From Neoechinorhynchus agilis (taxonomy: Eukaryota; Acanthocephala), in the NCBI GenBank assembly GCA_051530055.1, contig CM121343.1:4154001-4218000 (forward strand): 64,000 bases of DNA, given 5' to 3'. Below the pieces are notes generated by a model. It made no database searches. It saw nothing but the letters and a program-made list of their open reading frames with translations, and had not been told where the DNA came from. The position numbers were made by a program, and so were the translations under genes. This document shows positions 36,054-46,181 of this stretch, in pieces (positions within the stretch are counted from its first letter, which is position 1; every line of letters starts with the position of its first letter).

Positions 36054-36500
36054 GCATCGAACATTTATTATATCAATTTCGCACAAGCCATTTTCCCACC
36101 GCGAGGATGCATCCACCATTCCGCAATCGCTGATTCTCTGATAAAAATATAGTTTACTGCACGAGGACTTTTTGTGGTTGTTGTGACCAACCATTTTGAA
36201 ACCTTCAATTAAAAATTCTGCGGTACTCGGTCCGACGGCACCAATTGCCTCAAAGGCGAGTCGTTGGAAAATGTAGAGCGACAGATCGCTCCCTTTTTCG
36301 GTCATCCGCTCTTTTCGCAACTTCATCGGAAGTTGATCTTCGTAATCGTATTCGGACAGATAAAGTCCCAAGGAAACGGCTTCCTTCCCTCGGAACTGTT
36401 TATGCGCTGTTCGGTATTTTCCCGCAATCTCTGCTTAAACTGACCGGCGATTAGAGGAGAGTTTGAATGTCGTTACCAAAGCTTTACGAATTAGAGTATT
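36054..36500 (-). mobile_element. LINE-type element C-terminal fragment
   Basis: Minus-strand reading gives SLGLYLSEYDYEDQLPMKLR, LSLYIFQRLAFEAIGAVG and PSTAEFLIEGFKMVGHNN, then FYQRISDCGM. This is the same C-terminal block as the elements at 11.65 and 22.98 kb (shared FxxRIS and VGPS motifs). Degenerate and truncated. Confidence 0.6.
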
Positions 36501-36509
36501 CACCGTACT

Positions 36510-36760
36510 GTGGCGATTGTGAAAGGCTATCGTTTTGGAACAATCGAGTCCTTGGGTTCCTGTACCATCGCAGGGATTGAGGAAGCTAAACCTAAGCGTA
36601 GTGCCGAAGCGAGACCAAAGGAACGGTCATCCATTTTAGTACCAATCGACGAGGCGTTAAGAAAACCACCGGACAATTTTGTTGCGGTGGGGGGGGTGGG
36701 CGTGCTCGTTCCTTGGGGTCAGCAGTGCCATGGCTGTTACCAAAAATGAACTACGGCGAT
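36510..36760 (+). mobile_element. Second LINE-like scrap in opposite orientation
   Basis: Plus-strand frame with FGTIESLGSCTIAGIEEAKP, ARPKERSSILVPIDEAL and NFVAVGGVGVLVPWG. The pattern resembles the same C-terminal block of this LINE family (IESLGS in the place of VGPS). Its orientation is opposite to the adjacent fragment. Weak evidence. Confidence 0.35.
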
Positions 36761-38155
36761 TGCGAAATACGAATCTTGAGAAAAACGGACTCTAAAATAC
36801 ATCCAAAAAAGAATATTTTTCTTCCTTTTAAATCGTTCTGCTGTGATTGCAGGCTAATTTCACACAAAAACGGAACAAGCGCCGGAGAAAGTCAACGACA
36901 ATTAAATTTCAAGACTCACCGTGATACTCAAATATAAAACTTTAAATTGAATGCACTAGTGCGCAATTAATCGGAATAGATTGTTTTGGTCTAAAATGCG
37001 CCAACTATTGAGTAATATGCGACTCACATCGAAGGCGTGTACGGAACAAATCGATACCAATGGATCTCTATCAATTCTGCGAATTCCTACGTCGAAGAGT
37101 TTGTCTCTACTGACGGTATTATGGTATTGAAGATTCCGTCAGGCACGATTGAATAGTATCCATTCGCGTGGAGGAAATCTAATCGACAGATTTACAATAC
37201 CTGACTGAAGAAGTCCACAGTGCGATTGGACCAAATATATCATTTTGATAGAATTTTTCGCCACCGCCACATATTAAAAATATCACTCCTAAAAATTGTT
37301 GTTTTCTTACACGGTGTAGAATCTCTAAAAGAGGTATTATGCGATTATGAAATTAAAAACAAGTTGTTGTAGTCCAGGGAGGCTCGTAGATACATTAGAC
37401 TTGATTTGCTGTGAGCTTAGTTTTTGTATGAATTAAATCTGTCTGTATATGTACTTAGAAAGCGGATTACTAGAGCAGAAAAAAGAAACCTTAGTTAAAA
37501 GATTCTATAAAGTGCTGGGCGGAGAGTAGTCGAGCTAAAATTAAATTGGCCTCACGTTTTTCTCAGAGTCGGTTGGCAAAAAGTATCGTATTTTTTAGGG
37601 ATTCGAGATCCTGTAAAAAGGGAGGAAGCGGAGTCGGTATCGACATGGTTTAAGAATAATTAGAATCACCGGGCTTCTTTTGTTGTTAAGAATTGGGATG
37701 TTGTTGAACATATGAGCGAGGAGTGGTGTAGGGGACGACTCGGTCCGAGAATAAGTGTGCCTGAATATTGAAATGGAGGACGTAGGATTTCTGAATCCTT
37801 TGGGATTTTTCTTAGCGTGTATAACTCTCAATATACTGATGGGCCGCTTTGTATGATTTGGCGAATGCCGGCTGATTTAAACGGAGATTAGCGCATTTTT
37901 GTGATCTTGGCCTTTTGAGTTCCGTTTATGCAAGTACGTGGAAGTTCTTTATTTGAGACAATGAATCACTTTAAGGGCTTTAAGTATTCGTGTTCCACGA
38001 TGAAATGCCTACTACCACCACCAGTGGGATGAGTGTGTGTACGTAAAAAATATGAATCAGAGGAAAATGTTCAAGAGTGGGTTTATTGTTGGCGTTGTAT
38101 AGCTCGTCGTTTAAAGTGGTGTTTGAAAGGGGCTTATCATTAACGAAAACAGAGA
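36761..38155. other. Intergenic region with one arm of an inverted duplication
   Basis: Contains the 90-bp segment 37050-37139, repeated inverted at 40858-40947. No clear gene; minus frame 37595-37831 shows no domain. Confidence 0.45.
37050..37139 (+). repeat. Left copy of a 90-bp inverted duplication
   Basis: From ATCGATACCAATGGATC to AAGATTCCGT. Matches the reverse complement of 40858-40947 at 88 of 90 positions. Shorter flanking matches (36918 against about 39550, on opposite strands) suggest a larger inverted duplication later split. One frame reads YQWISINSANSYVEEFVSTD, so it may be a duplicated exon. Confidence 0.88.
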
Positions 38156-38157
38156 CG

Positions 38158-38873
38158 ATGATCGATTCTGCGTGTAATACAACGAGAGTGAATAATCAGC
38201 ACAAACAATTTGAACTGATTGATCAATTGAGGAACGAGTGTACGTTACTTATTCAAGAAATCAATAGACCTACTTTTAAACGAAGGAACGTATTGAGGCA
38301 TATTGGCCAAGTTTACGACATTGCGAAAGGTATAGAAAAGCTAGCCAGTTGTGCTTTTCCTTTAGAGGTCGACAATGGGCCTAGACCGTCGTCCACCGCC
38401 TCGGCAACGAACGTGAAATACAACCAGGATATTCTATTGAATATTGTAGATTCACTCAACTTGTGTCTTGGCAAATCTGCCTTAGACGAATAACACGTTT
38501 ACGTGGCCGGGAATCTTTGAGGGCATAACGTGTTAGCTTCTTGATATTACTTAAAGAAGACATGGAAAAGCGAGTGAATGAACTATCTCTACTTAAGAAA
38601 GAGTTTGCAAAAAGTCAGAATAGAAAACGCGAAGCTGAACTACAAAAAGGAAAGATGTGGGTAAGATCACGCTCACCGTTCGACCCTGGAATATCAACGG
38701 CTTTAAGAAGTTCAAGTCCATTGAAGACTAGTGTTTACAGCAGTAACCGGAGACATCCATCAAGGGAAAAATCAATATTGTCTTCATCTTCTTCACGATC
38801 GGACGACGAACGTTATCTCGGGTATAAGCCAACATTTCCTTCGAAACTTGCGCTCAATGGCGGCTCTAAGTGA
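38158..38873 (+). CDS. Unrecognised two-exon protein, coiled coil then Ser/Arg-rich tail
   Basis: The first part (MIDSACNTTRVNNQ ... LGKSALDE, to 38493) is helical and charged, with FKRRNVLRHIGQVYDIAKGI. The second (38541-38873) has a short coiled coil (KEDMEKRVNELSLLKKEFAK), then a Ser/Arg/Pro-rich tail with SRSPF and SSSSSRSDDE. I assume a short intron between them (about 38490-38535, acceptor TGTTAG), which is not proven. No family recognised. The tail style is common in cytoskeletal and splicing proteins. Confidence 0.45.
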
Positions 38874-39885
38874 ATTTCAATTTGATGATCCATGAAACAT
38901 TTAGTATACTTGTGGCAGCCGAAATGTATAACAAGATCAACATAATCGGAAAATTAATATTTCGAGAACCCATCACGAGTACGACCTACTATTTCTTATG
39001 ACGATCAATTTATCTCACAAAAGATACTTTTGGACTTCACGATATGTTGAATGTATGTGAAATGCGAGTTAACAGAATGTTCAAATGTGCGGAGTCTCTT
39101 AGTCGATCAATTGCATTCGATACTAATGTACTGATTTCGAGATTTGTGCAATATAAAGTTCAATAAACGTCGCTACAAGTGTTCTTTGCACAATTGCAGA
39201 ACCCGATCCAATTTTAACAATCTAGATTTCACTCTTTTTAGGCTGGAGATTACTGGATTGTAGTGTAAGTGGCAGTAGCGATTTGTTCTAAACACATAGA
39301 CTACCAAACTGTATCCCCATGTGAATCTCGGCCGTTTAAGAAAATCTAAAGTTTTGCGGAGCTACGGACTAGATTATAGAGTTTGATTTATACCGCGTTA
39401 GATTGCTTTAGCCCTAATTTGCAAAGATTACACTATGAACTCTACGGGACAAATCGAATACCTGTCTTTAACAATCCGATAAAAGCGGTCCAAAACCCGT
39501 GCTAAGACACGGATTACTCGATAGTTGGCGCAATTCAATTTAAGGTTTGAGTATCACGGTGAATAACATGAAACGTTTTGGTAAAATAATCTTTGATGCT
39601 AAATATCATTAGTTGAAAATAATTCTATTTATGATCACATCTTAACGCAATGCCCCAAACGCAATCAGTGGGGACACACACTTTCGCGCCATTGGTGAGA
39701 TAACTGTCGATTTTGTATAAAATGTGAATCTACTCTGTGGCATCAACAAACACCCATTTAAATCGCCAAGTGTTCAAAAGTTCAGCTGAAATGACCGCAA
39801 TTGAAACGTCGCTCAATCATTTAAGCAAAAGGCGCATTGCGATTCAGCAACCGGTTTGTATCCGTAAGCGACTACATGGACGATT
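38874..39885. other. Spacer with no recognised gene
   Basis: About 1 kb. The segment near 39520-39570 matches 36910-36990 inverted in patches, as part of the inverted duplication. Nothing else seen. Confidence 0.45.
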
Positions 39886-39886
39886 G

Positions 39887-40140
39887 GGGGCCCAGTGGCC
39901 GAGTGGTCTGCGCGTTCATAATACACTCGATATCTCGCTGGTTCAAATCCACTGGTCGCTAGGTTCCACGTGGGGTTGCGAGGCTGCTGGAAGGGTAGAA
40001 ATCAGGTTTGAGATCACCCATCTGCCCCAAAGGGGGTTGGCCCTGTCGTTTCGAGTGGGGCTAAGCGCTTCCGATGTGTGCAAGTCAGCCGAAAGGCTCC
40101 CAAAAAAAGGAATATAGCCGAGTGGCTCAAAAGGGGATGT
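39887..40140 (+). mobile_element. tRNA-derived SINE, copy 1
   Basis: The head resembles a class II (Ser/Leu-type) tRNA: an A-box-like CAGTGGCCGAGTGGTCTG at 39893-39910 and B box GGTTCAAATCC at 39940-39950. It is followed by a body (CTGCTGGAAGGGTAGAAATC ... CTGCCCCAAAGGGGGTTGGC) and a tail with GGAATATAGCCGAGTGGC. A and B boxes are the internal RNA polymerase III promoter. The tRNA part lacks a clean anticodon arm, and the body is shared with a second copy, so it is a SINE and not a tRNA gene. Confidence 0.85.
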
Positions 40141-40204
40141 CGAAATTTTATTCATTATCAAGGCCACATACACTCTGTTGTCTATGACATCTTCTTTTTG
40201 ATAG

Positions 40205-40437
40205 TTTCGTCTATATTCCTTTGGAGTCTTTTCGACTAACTTGCGCACAACGGAGGCGCTTAGCCGCACTCGAAGGAACAGGGCCAACCCCCTTTGGGGC
40301 CGATGGGCGATCTCAAAACTGACCCCACCCCTTCCAGCAGCCTCGCACACCCGTGGAACCCAGCGACCGGTGGCGTTGAACCAGCGACATATCAAGCACA
40401 TTATGAATGCGCACACCACACGGCCACTGGGCCCCTA
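40205..40437 (-). mobile_element. tRNA-derived SINE, copy 2 (inverted)
   Basis: The reverse complement matches copy 1 through head and body: CCCAGTGGCCGTGTGG at the head, B box GGTTCAACGCC (plus 40374-40384), and the CCCCAAAGGGGGTTGGCC body. It faces copy 1 tail to tail with about 65 bp between. Transcripts across both could fold into a long hairpin. Divergence is moderate, with base changes in both boxes. Confidence 0.85.
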
Positions 40438-40540
40438 TGTAGAAAGACCCTGAATGTATGCGAACTAAAAACTGTTTGAGGCTATGTGATAAATAATATG
40501 GACGGAATTTTACACACGTTGGTACGGAAGAAACAACATC

Positions 40541-40558
40541 GATTATGACGTCATAATC
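40541..40558. promoter_or_regulatory. 18-bp perfect palindrome around a CRE
   Basis: GATTATGACGTCATAATC is its own reverse complement, with the full CREB/ATF consensus TGACGTCA at 40546-40553. No gene is clearly attached. Confidence 0.5.
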
Positions 40559-40635
40559 GCTTTAAATCTTGAATATAACATTTTTCTACCTTCTAATATT
40601 CGATTGCATTTATGTGTTTTTGGAGGGAACATCTG

Positions 40636-41303
40636 TTACACTACTGATATTTGAGGAACACAGCAAACGAGTCCGGCGGATCGCGTCGTCGACCGTGCCA
40701 TGAGTTTCGCTTTGGAAACGCGGTGAACGGCGAAGGAAATTATGTAGGTTTTACATGATTTATCGTCTTTAAAGACGCATTTGAAGCAGTAGATATTCGT
40801 AACTAAAAGGCCGGTCTTTTTATTGATACTTATTGGGGAGGTAGTAATCTCCACGCAACGGAATCTTCAATACCATAATACGGTCAGTAGAGACAAACTC
40901 TTCGACGTAGGAATTCGCAGAATTGATAAAGATCCATTGGTATCGATTAGAAGTCGCCCACTAATTGAATGTTGTCTCTGAAATGGGCTCAATAATTTTC
41001 CTCGCGACAGTTCAAAACATTAAAAGTACACAATTTGCATCGTAATGAGAAATGCCTCGTCTTTAAAATGTTCACTGATTTCTTGTAGTGATTTCGATAA
41101 CGAACTGGGGTAATCTTCTCGACCAGTTTAGTTCTACAGTCATGCAGCAGCTTAAAACGTCGATTTGTTCGAGATGAACACAATGAGCCGTACAAACCTG
41201 CATTCCATTTATAAAAATAGAAAGACCGCCTGAGAAAAGCGTTCTTCCCCAAAAACAAGTGGACGATAGTCACGGATTGGAAAATATAGTTTCTACGCAG
41301 CAA
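40636..41303 (-). other. Possible small minus-strand gene containing the duplicated 90-bp segment
   Basis: Open frames at 41303-40989 (NYIFQSVTIVHLFLGKNAFL ...) and 40854-40636 (CFKCVFKDDKSCKTYII ...) flank the 90-bp copy, which reads YQWIFINSANSYVEEFVSTD. Together they may be exons of one diverged gene, but I recognise nothing and cannot set splice sites. Confidence 0.25.
40858..40947 (-). repeat. Right copy of the 90-bp inverted duplication
   Basis: Reverse complement of 37050-37139 with two mismatches, both of which change an amino acid in the shared open frame (Ser/Phe and Gly/Arg). The two SINEs lie between the copies. Confidence 0.88.
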
Positions 41304-41476
41304 ATGTTTATGTAGTTCATCATCGAAGACAACTCGGATTCGCTAATCAATTGAAGGAAAATTTGCATTTGCGATACTAAATCCAAGCATAGATTTTGGA
41401 GCTTCGTTCAATTAAAGTACAAAAAAACCGCTTGGAAACAATGTATAATCTCCATAAGGCGGTTTTAATTAGTAAT

Positions 41477-41713
41477 CTACTGCCCAATCATCTCAAAAGA
41501 ATTTGCTGAACACAAGGTAAAGTCTACGTTTCCGTTAAGTGGTATAAGAACACAACGAAATAAAAAACTATGAGGATAAAAGGGATTTTCTTCTGTCTGT
41601 ACATAATAATATGCGAAAAGCGGAAGCTCGCATTGTTGGGATGCCTCGATAGATAAGATAAAATTAACGAGGAATGTCAGCGAGATTATTTGTGACATGT
41701 GAAGAATGAGCAT
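41477..41713 (-). CDS. Small putative secreted protein, 78 aa
   Basis: Complete ATG-to-stop frame starting MLILHMSQIISLTFLVNF. Residues 1-23 form a good signal peptide with likely cleavage after SIEA. The mature ~54 residues start SQQCELPLFAYYY and carry three cysteines (QQCEL, FRCVL, TLCSA). No family recognised. The clear signal peptide and single-exon form make a small secreted gene plausible, but chance cannot be excluded. Confidence 0.4.
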   Translation of the reverse strand: MLILHMSQIISLTFLVNFILSIEASQQCELPLFAYYYVQTEENPFYPHSFLFRCVLIPLNGNVDFTLCSANSFEMIGQ

Positions 41714-41765
41714 TATTGGGCTAATAATCGAGTCCGAATTCTATTTTTTACCTATTGCTTCAATG

Positions 41766-41914
41766 TAAATTTATTAAATCGTTATTTCGGCTCAATCCAG
41801 AGCCTTTATCAAAATCGTTGGTAAGTTTTGATAGAGTGAACACTTTGTATAAAACTTACCAACAATCTTGATAAAGGTTTTAGATTGAGCCGGAATATCG
41901 ATTTAATAAATTTA
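41766..41914. mobile_element. Foldback element, family A
   Basis: Two inverted arms of about 64 bp (41766-41829, 41850-41913) around a 20-bp loop: TAAATTTATTAAATCGTTAT ... pairing with ... ATCGATTTAATAAATTTA. The arms contain CTTTATCAA and TTGATAAAGG. The same design occurs at 51937-52138. It looks like a MITE or other non-autonomous foldback; no transposase seen. Confidence 0.8.
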
Positions 41915-42179
41915 CCTTAATTTTTGTCGCCACTACACAACAATCATGAGCAGTTTCATTTTACAATACAAAAAACAAACGTAAATTTGATTTTTCTTGG
42001 TATAATGAACTTACGTCTAAAAATCAATAATTCGTGTGTAAGAGGTATTTATGCGAATTAAGATATTATTGGAGGATCGAAAAAAGTGGAATTTTAAAAA
42101 GGGTTGTTTTTTCAAACGAGAATTCGAGTGCGCTGAAATGGGATTTGAGAGACCACTCGTTCCCGAAGTCAGCGCATAA

Positions 42180-42720
42180 TACGTCACTGGTTGCATTGTT
42201 TACGAAACGATAGCACCCAGATGACGCTTTCTTCCCCCTCCCCTGCGATGAATAATCAAAAGTCGTTGCTGCTGCTGAGTTCTCTACGACGACGTGTGCG
42301 CATTATGCGCGCTGGAAATGAGCGTTCCTCGCTGGTGCGCGGCTCCAAGTCGCATGGTGCCGTTGAACCGCGTGTGCTCGCAAGGTGACGCACACGCCTC
42401 CGAAAAGAGTCAGGTTGAACGTTTCCTCTTGTGGAGACGTCACCGCCTCCCGTGCGCAGCAGTACATTCCGCGTTCATACTCACTCACTCACGTGTACAA
42501 AATGCGCGTGCGTGGCCGCGTTCGTTCCGTGCGTGCGTGCGCGCGCGTATAAGTGCGCAGAGAGCACCTTTGCCGCGCAAACACACCCCCGCCGCCACCA
42601 CCACCACCACCACAAACGGCGCCGCGAACTACAAGTGGGGCGGTTGCGTAGGCTTACCAAACTTATCGATAAAGGCGAAAGTTTAGCAATCCTAGGCAAC
42701 TTCTTACACTCGTAGATGAT
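42180..42720. promoter_or_regulatory. GC- and CpG-rich island
   Basis: About 500 bp of high GC with CpG and GTGC repeats (GTGCGTGCGTGCGCGCGCG near 42530), a TATAAG at 42548, a TACGTCAC site at 42180-42187, and a (CCA)n run near 42595-42615. It contrasts sharply with the AT-rich genome and looks like a promoter region, though RFC5 ends here and no plus-strand gene is evident downstream. The open frames here are an effect of GC content. Confidence 0.4.
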
Positions 42721-42721
42721 C

Positions 42722-43754
42722 TTATTTAAGGCTAGGCGGCATTCCACGTACCGATTGGAAAGCGTTCGCAATACATGCGAGCTGGATTTGGTCACTGGCG
42801 CCTTTCGCAATCCGTCTCTCCACACCCGCCAGCTTATTTAGCACAGTCGCCTTGGGTTCCGATTGAAATTGAATCGTATAAACGTATTTGGCCACTTCGG
42901 ACACAATATCGCTGACTGTAAAGCTTCGCGCTTTCTTTAAGTCACTGAGTTTACGAATCGAATTAGTTATCGGATCATTAAGACACCAAAAGATTATTTG
43001 CCTTACTTCTGACGGAGATGGACAAGATGAATATTGATAAACAGAATCTTCTGTTACTTCTGTTTGATTAGAGGCGATAAAAGTGCTCTGAAGACAGCTG
43101 ATGGCCTTTCGCATATCGCCATTAGAAATCGAGTAAAGCGATTTTAATCCGTCATCAGTCACTGGGATATTCTCTTTTTCTGATATAAATCGTAATCTCT
43201 TCACTTTATCATTAACGTTCATCTTTAGGGAAAGGAAGAACGTTACTGCATACGTTGCATTGATCCAAGGGAACAAACCGGAACCGCGTGCATCGGCTCT
43301 GTAGCGCTGGGATGATTGAATTGATAAAATTGCAGATAAGGCAGAATCTCGCATTAGCAGTGTATCTCTCTATTATTCTCCTCAGAGCATTTTGTGCATC
43401 ATTTGTCATCGAATCCGCTTCGTCCAACACCACAAGTTTGCACCCAGAACCAAAAAGAGTGCCGGTACTAGCAAAACTTAAAATTTGATCCCGAACTACC
43501 ACTATTCCTCTGTCGTCCGACGCGTTCAACTCAAGGACCATCGTTTTGTAATCATTTATGTCAGGGTATAGCTGTCGAGCGCAAGCCAGTATTGTGCTCG
43601 TCTTACCGGTTCCTGGAGGTCCGTGGAAAAGGAGGTGCGGCAAACGGGACTCATTCATGTACTTCTTTATTGTCGTTATCGCATCTTCCTGTGATATCAT
43701 TTCATCCAATGATGTTGGCCTATACTTCTCAATCCATGGAAGATTATCACCCAT
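42722..43754 (-). CDS. RFC5: Replication factor C subunit 5
   Basis: A small AAA+ clamp-loader subunit that helps open PCNA onto primed DNA. Start ATG 43754 gives [20 protein letters not shown]. Walker A is GPPGTGKT, Walker B is VVLDEADSM, sensor/arginine region [16 protein letters not shown] with the RFC-specific [14 protein letters not shown] is the RFC box. One 31-nt intron (43223-43253, GTATGC...TAAAG) is in phase. The C-terminal collar domain follows (about 43150-42722) and is weaker. RFC5 is favoured over RFC2/4 by NEDRLPHLL-like and [10 protein letters not shown] segments. Confidence 0.92.
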
Positions 43755-43911
43755 CAATGTAACCACCGTATACAATGATCAAATCAATATATGCTGAAAT
43801 CGAATCACCCTAATACCACTTATCAGAAGAACTTAGGTCGCAAACCAAAACTGTTACCTCTTCGAATTATTAACCGAGATTTCGATCGCAAAAGTGAAGA
43901 ATATGAAGCAT

Positions 43912-44044
43912 ACGGAAGAATCTTAATTAAAGGAAAACGTAAAGCGGATTATTCACACAAATCCATCCCATCACGTGGCAAAACGAGTCGAATACCTACG
44001 TCACTTCAACAAACACACGGAAGAATCTTAATTAAAGGAAAACG
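43912..44044. repeat. 28-bp direct repeat, 105 bp apart
   Basis: ACGGAAGAATCTTAATTAAA plus GGAAAACG occurs identically at 43912-43939 and 44017-44044. It sits just before the LINE remnant. It could be a local duplication or a leftover of insertion. Confidence 0.8.
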
Positions 44045-44049
44045 AATTG

Positions 44050-44890
44050 TTTGCACAAGTCTCTCCATCACATGGCAAGATGGACGAATCTTATCTTCAC
44101 AATCGCAAACAATCCATTTCATACCCTTCTACCTCCTCTATCCTCAGCATATCACTCACCAAAGGCGTACCTCAAGGTGCTGTCTCCATTTCTCTTTAAT
44201 ATTTTCCTAAACAACCTCAAACCTCTTTATTCTCACTCTGAACACTTCTTATACACCGACGATATCACCCTCATCATCCATTCACAACTCCAACTTTCCT
44301 TTCACACATATAAAAGATTTCGGCACCAATCACAAACTCCATCTCAATTTCTCTAAATGCTTCGAAATGATCCTCTCTCGCCCCCAACTCCACAACATCC
44401 CCTGAGCTTCTAAATGACATCCTACGAGTAACCTCCCTAAGAATTCTGGGTATCCAATTTCAATCAAACTTGAAGTGGGACTCGCACATCACTCTCTTCC
44501 TGAAGCACAACACCTTTAAAATTTATCTCCTCAAACGCCTAGGACATTTAGGAATCCCTTCACCGGATCTCTCCAAATTTTAATTCGGCTTTATTTTACC
44601 TTCCCTCACCTACGGTTATGCCGTCTTTTGCAACATATTCAAATCTTAAATCCGTCGCCTTGAAATTCTTCACAAAAGAGCATCTAAAATTTACACAGCT
44701 GACTTTCCCCTTCTCACCGAATGCCTTGATGCTATTTTCATAAAACAATCAAACCGCCTCTCAACCCTACCACCACAATTTCTACCATATATCGCTCCCT
44801 TTTCACCCGAGCACAACACAAACCTTGATAATGGTACAAGATCGTGCCAAAATATTAGAACCAATAAATTGTTTTAATTTTACTCCAAAT
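44050..44890 (+). mobile_element. LINE reverse transcriptase remnant (Jockey/CR1-like)
   Basis: Plus-strand pieces match the palm of LINE RT: KGVPQGA...SPFLFNIFLNNL, FLYTDDITLII (the active-site box), then KILGIQFQSNLKWDSHI and, later, LPSLTYGYAVFCN. At least two frame changes and a missing N-terminus show it is dead. The C-rich codon use (TTC, CTC, ATC) differs from host genes. It is a different family from the element at 11.65 kb. Confidence 0.75.
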
Positions 44891-45918
44891 GCTATATTTC
44901 AATTTCGAAGTGTTTCATGAATCTACTTTGGCAGCTCGCATTTTATTTTTGCTTGAGCTATAATTATTTCTACTCAAAGAACCAAATCTGCCGGATTTTC
45001 CCTCGAGTGCATTATCGACTTGGCGAATTTCGATCGGTCATGGCAGCTTATGTCATTGACCGAAAATCCACCGTAAACGATGTAAATTTCTGAAGTTATA
45101 GTAAATCCATTTTGTTGCCTCCTCGGCAATAAAAACACGTTTGCCTTTTTCGACGCAATGTTTGGTGGCAATCTTGTTGCAAGGTCGGGATGTTGTCAGG
45201 TTAACAAAAGATCGGGTAAATTTACGCCAATACTCTTTTTGTGATCGATTTGCGAATTTTTGCACGAGCGACTTGAAACCTCTTAATAAAAATAAAACAT
45301 TATGGATGTTGCCGGGTCAAACTTCGGTCCTTAGTTGTTTTAACATTTTAATTGAAATAACTGCGTCTTATTTTCGCGGTTAAATCTTTCGATAGTAGCT
45401 TCAACGTCCACGGAACATAACGTGTCAGAGTATTCATTTCGCTTCCAATCACCAAATTCATTTTATCGTTAAAAATATTGGACAAAAATTCATTTTTGTA
45501 ACGAGAACTACAAACGATTTATTTTTCGTAGCCTTATAAGTGCATCGTGGCTCGTGGTAGACTTAATCAATCACTAAGACAAATCAAATTTATTATTTTT
45601 GCCGTATGACATTGAACGATTGACGACGTTAACAATGTAATTACAGGACATTTCGAGAAAATAGTCAACAAATGTTTTCTGCTTGCTTATATAAGGCGGT
45701 GATTGGGTGTGTTTGATTTCTAAACAGCCGATTGTCGAATTTATATTGTTGTCAATTGGTAGGTGCTTGCCTTATTTTAGTCAATTTCACGGACATTGAC
45801 TAATTCAGCCTTGTTGATCTTCCTTCCCATTATATCTAGATTTAAGCCAATAAGAAATTTACAGTTAGGCTCTCGTCGGGTTAAAATGACTAAAATTCGT
45901 TCGATCACTTCCAAGTTT
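44891..45918. other. Intergenic region, no recognised gene
   Basis: AT-rich. Overlapping minus frames at 44974-45265 show no domain I can name. Confidence 0.4.
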
Positions 45919-46135
45919 TGATTATTATTTAGAAGTCTTTACCCGGTAAATAATTTTTTATTAAAGACGTTTTGCGAACCTCGTCGGGTTCGTTATCAAT
46001 TTGCTTGTAAGCTTTTGAACATGAGAGTTCGTGGCTTACAAGCAAATTGATGATGAACCTGATAAGGTTCACAGAACGTCTTTAACAAACAAAATTGTTT
46101 ATCGGGTGAAGACTTTTAAACAATAATCCTAATCA
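45919..46135. mobile_element. Foldback element, family B
   Basis: Inverted arms of roughly 95 bp: TGATTATTATTTAGAAGTCT ... GCTTGTAAGC, pairing with GCTTACAAGC ... GACTTTTAAACAATAATCCT. The arms share ATTAAAGACGTTTTGCGAAC with AGAACGTCTTTAAC. Related parts are at 59558-59661 and 33630-33690. It lies immediately downstream of the tropomyosin gene. Confidence 0.78.
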
Positions 46136-46181
46136 TTTACCTCGGTACCTCCTCACATATCGACACTTTCAGGTTTTCTTT

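Noticed and set aside
39887-39960. Functional tRNA-Ser or tRNA-Leu gene
   Set aside because: A and B boxes are present, but the anticodon arm and acceptor pairing are not, and the sequence continues into a repeated SINE body.
42294-42825. Overlapping 94-130 aa frames on both strands of the GC island
   Set aside because: Open because of high GC; composition (poly-Thr, poly-Trp/Arg) follows CCA and CGTG repeats.
44974-45265. Transposase or integrase-like reading of the minus strand
   Set aside because: Only loose resemblance; no catalytic triad or zinc finger could be placed.
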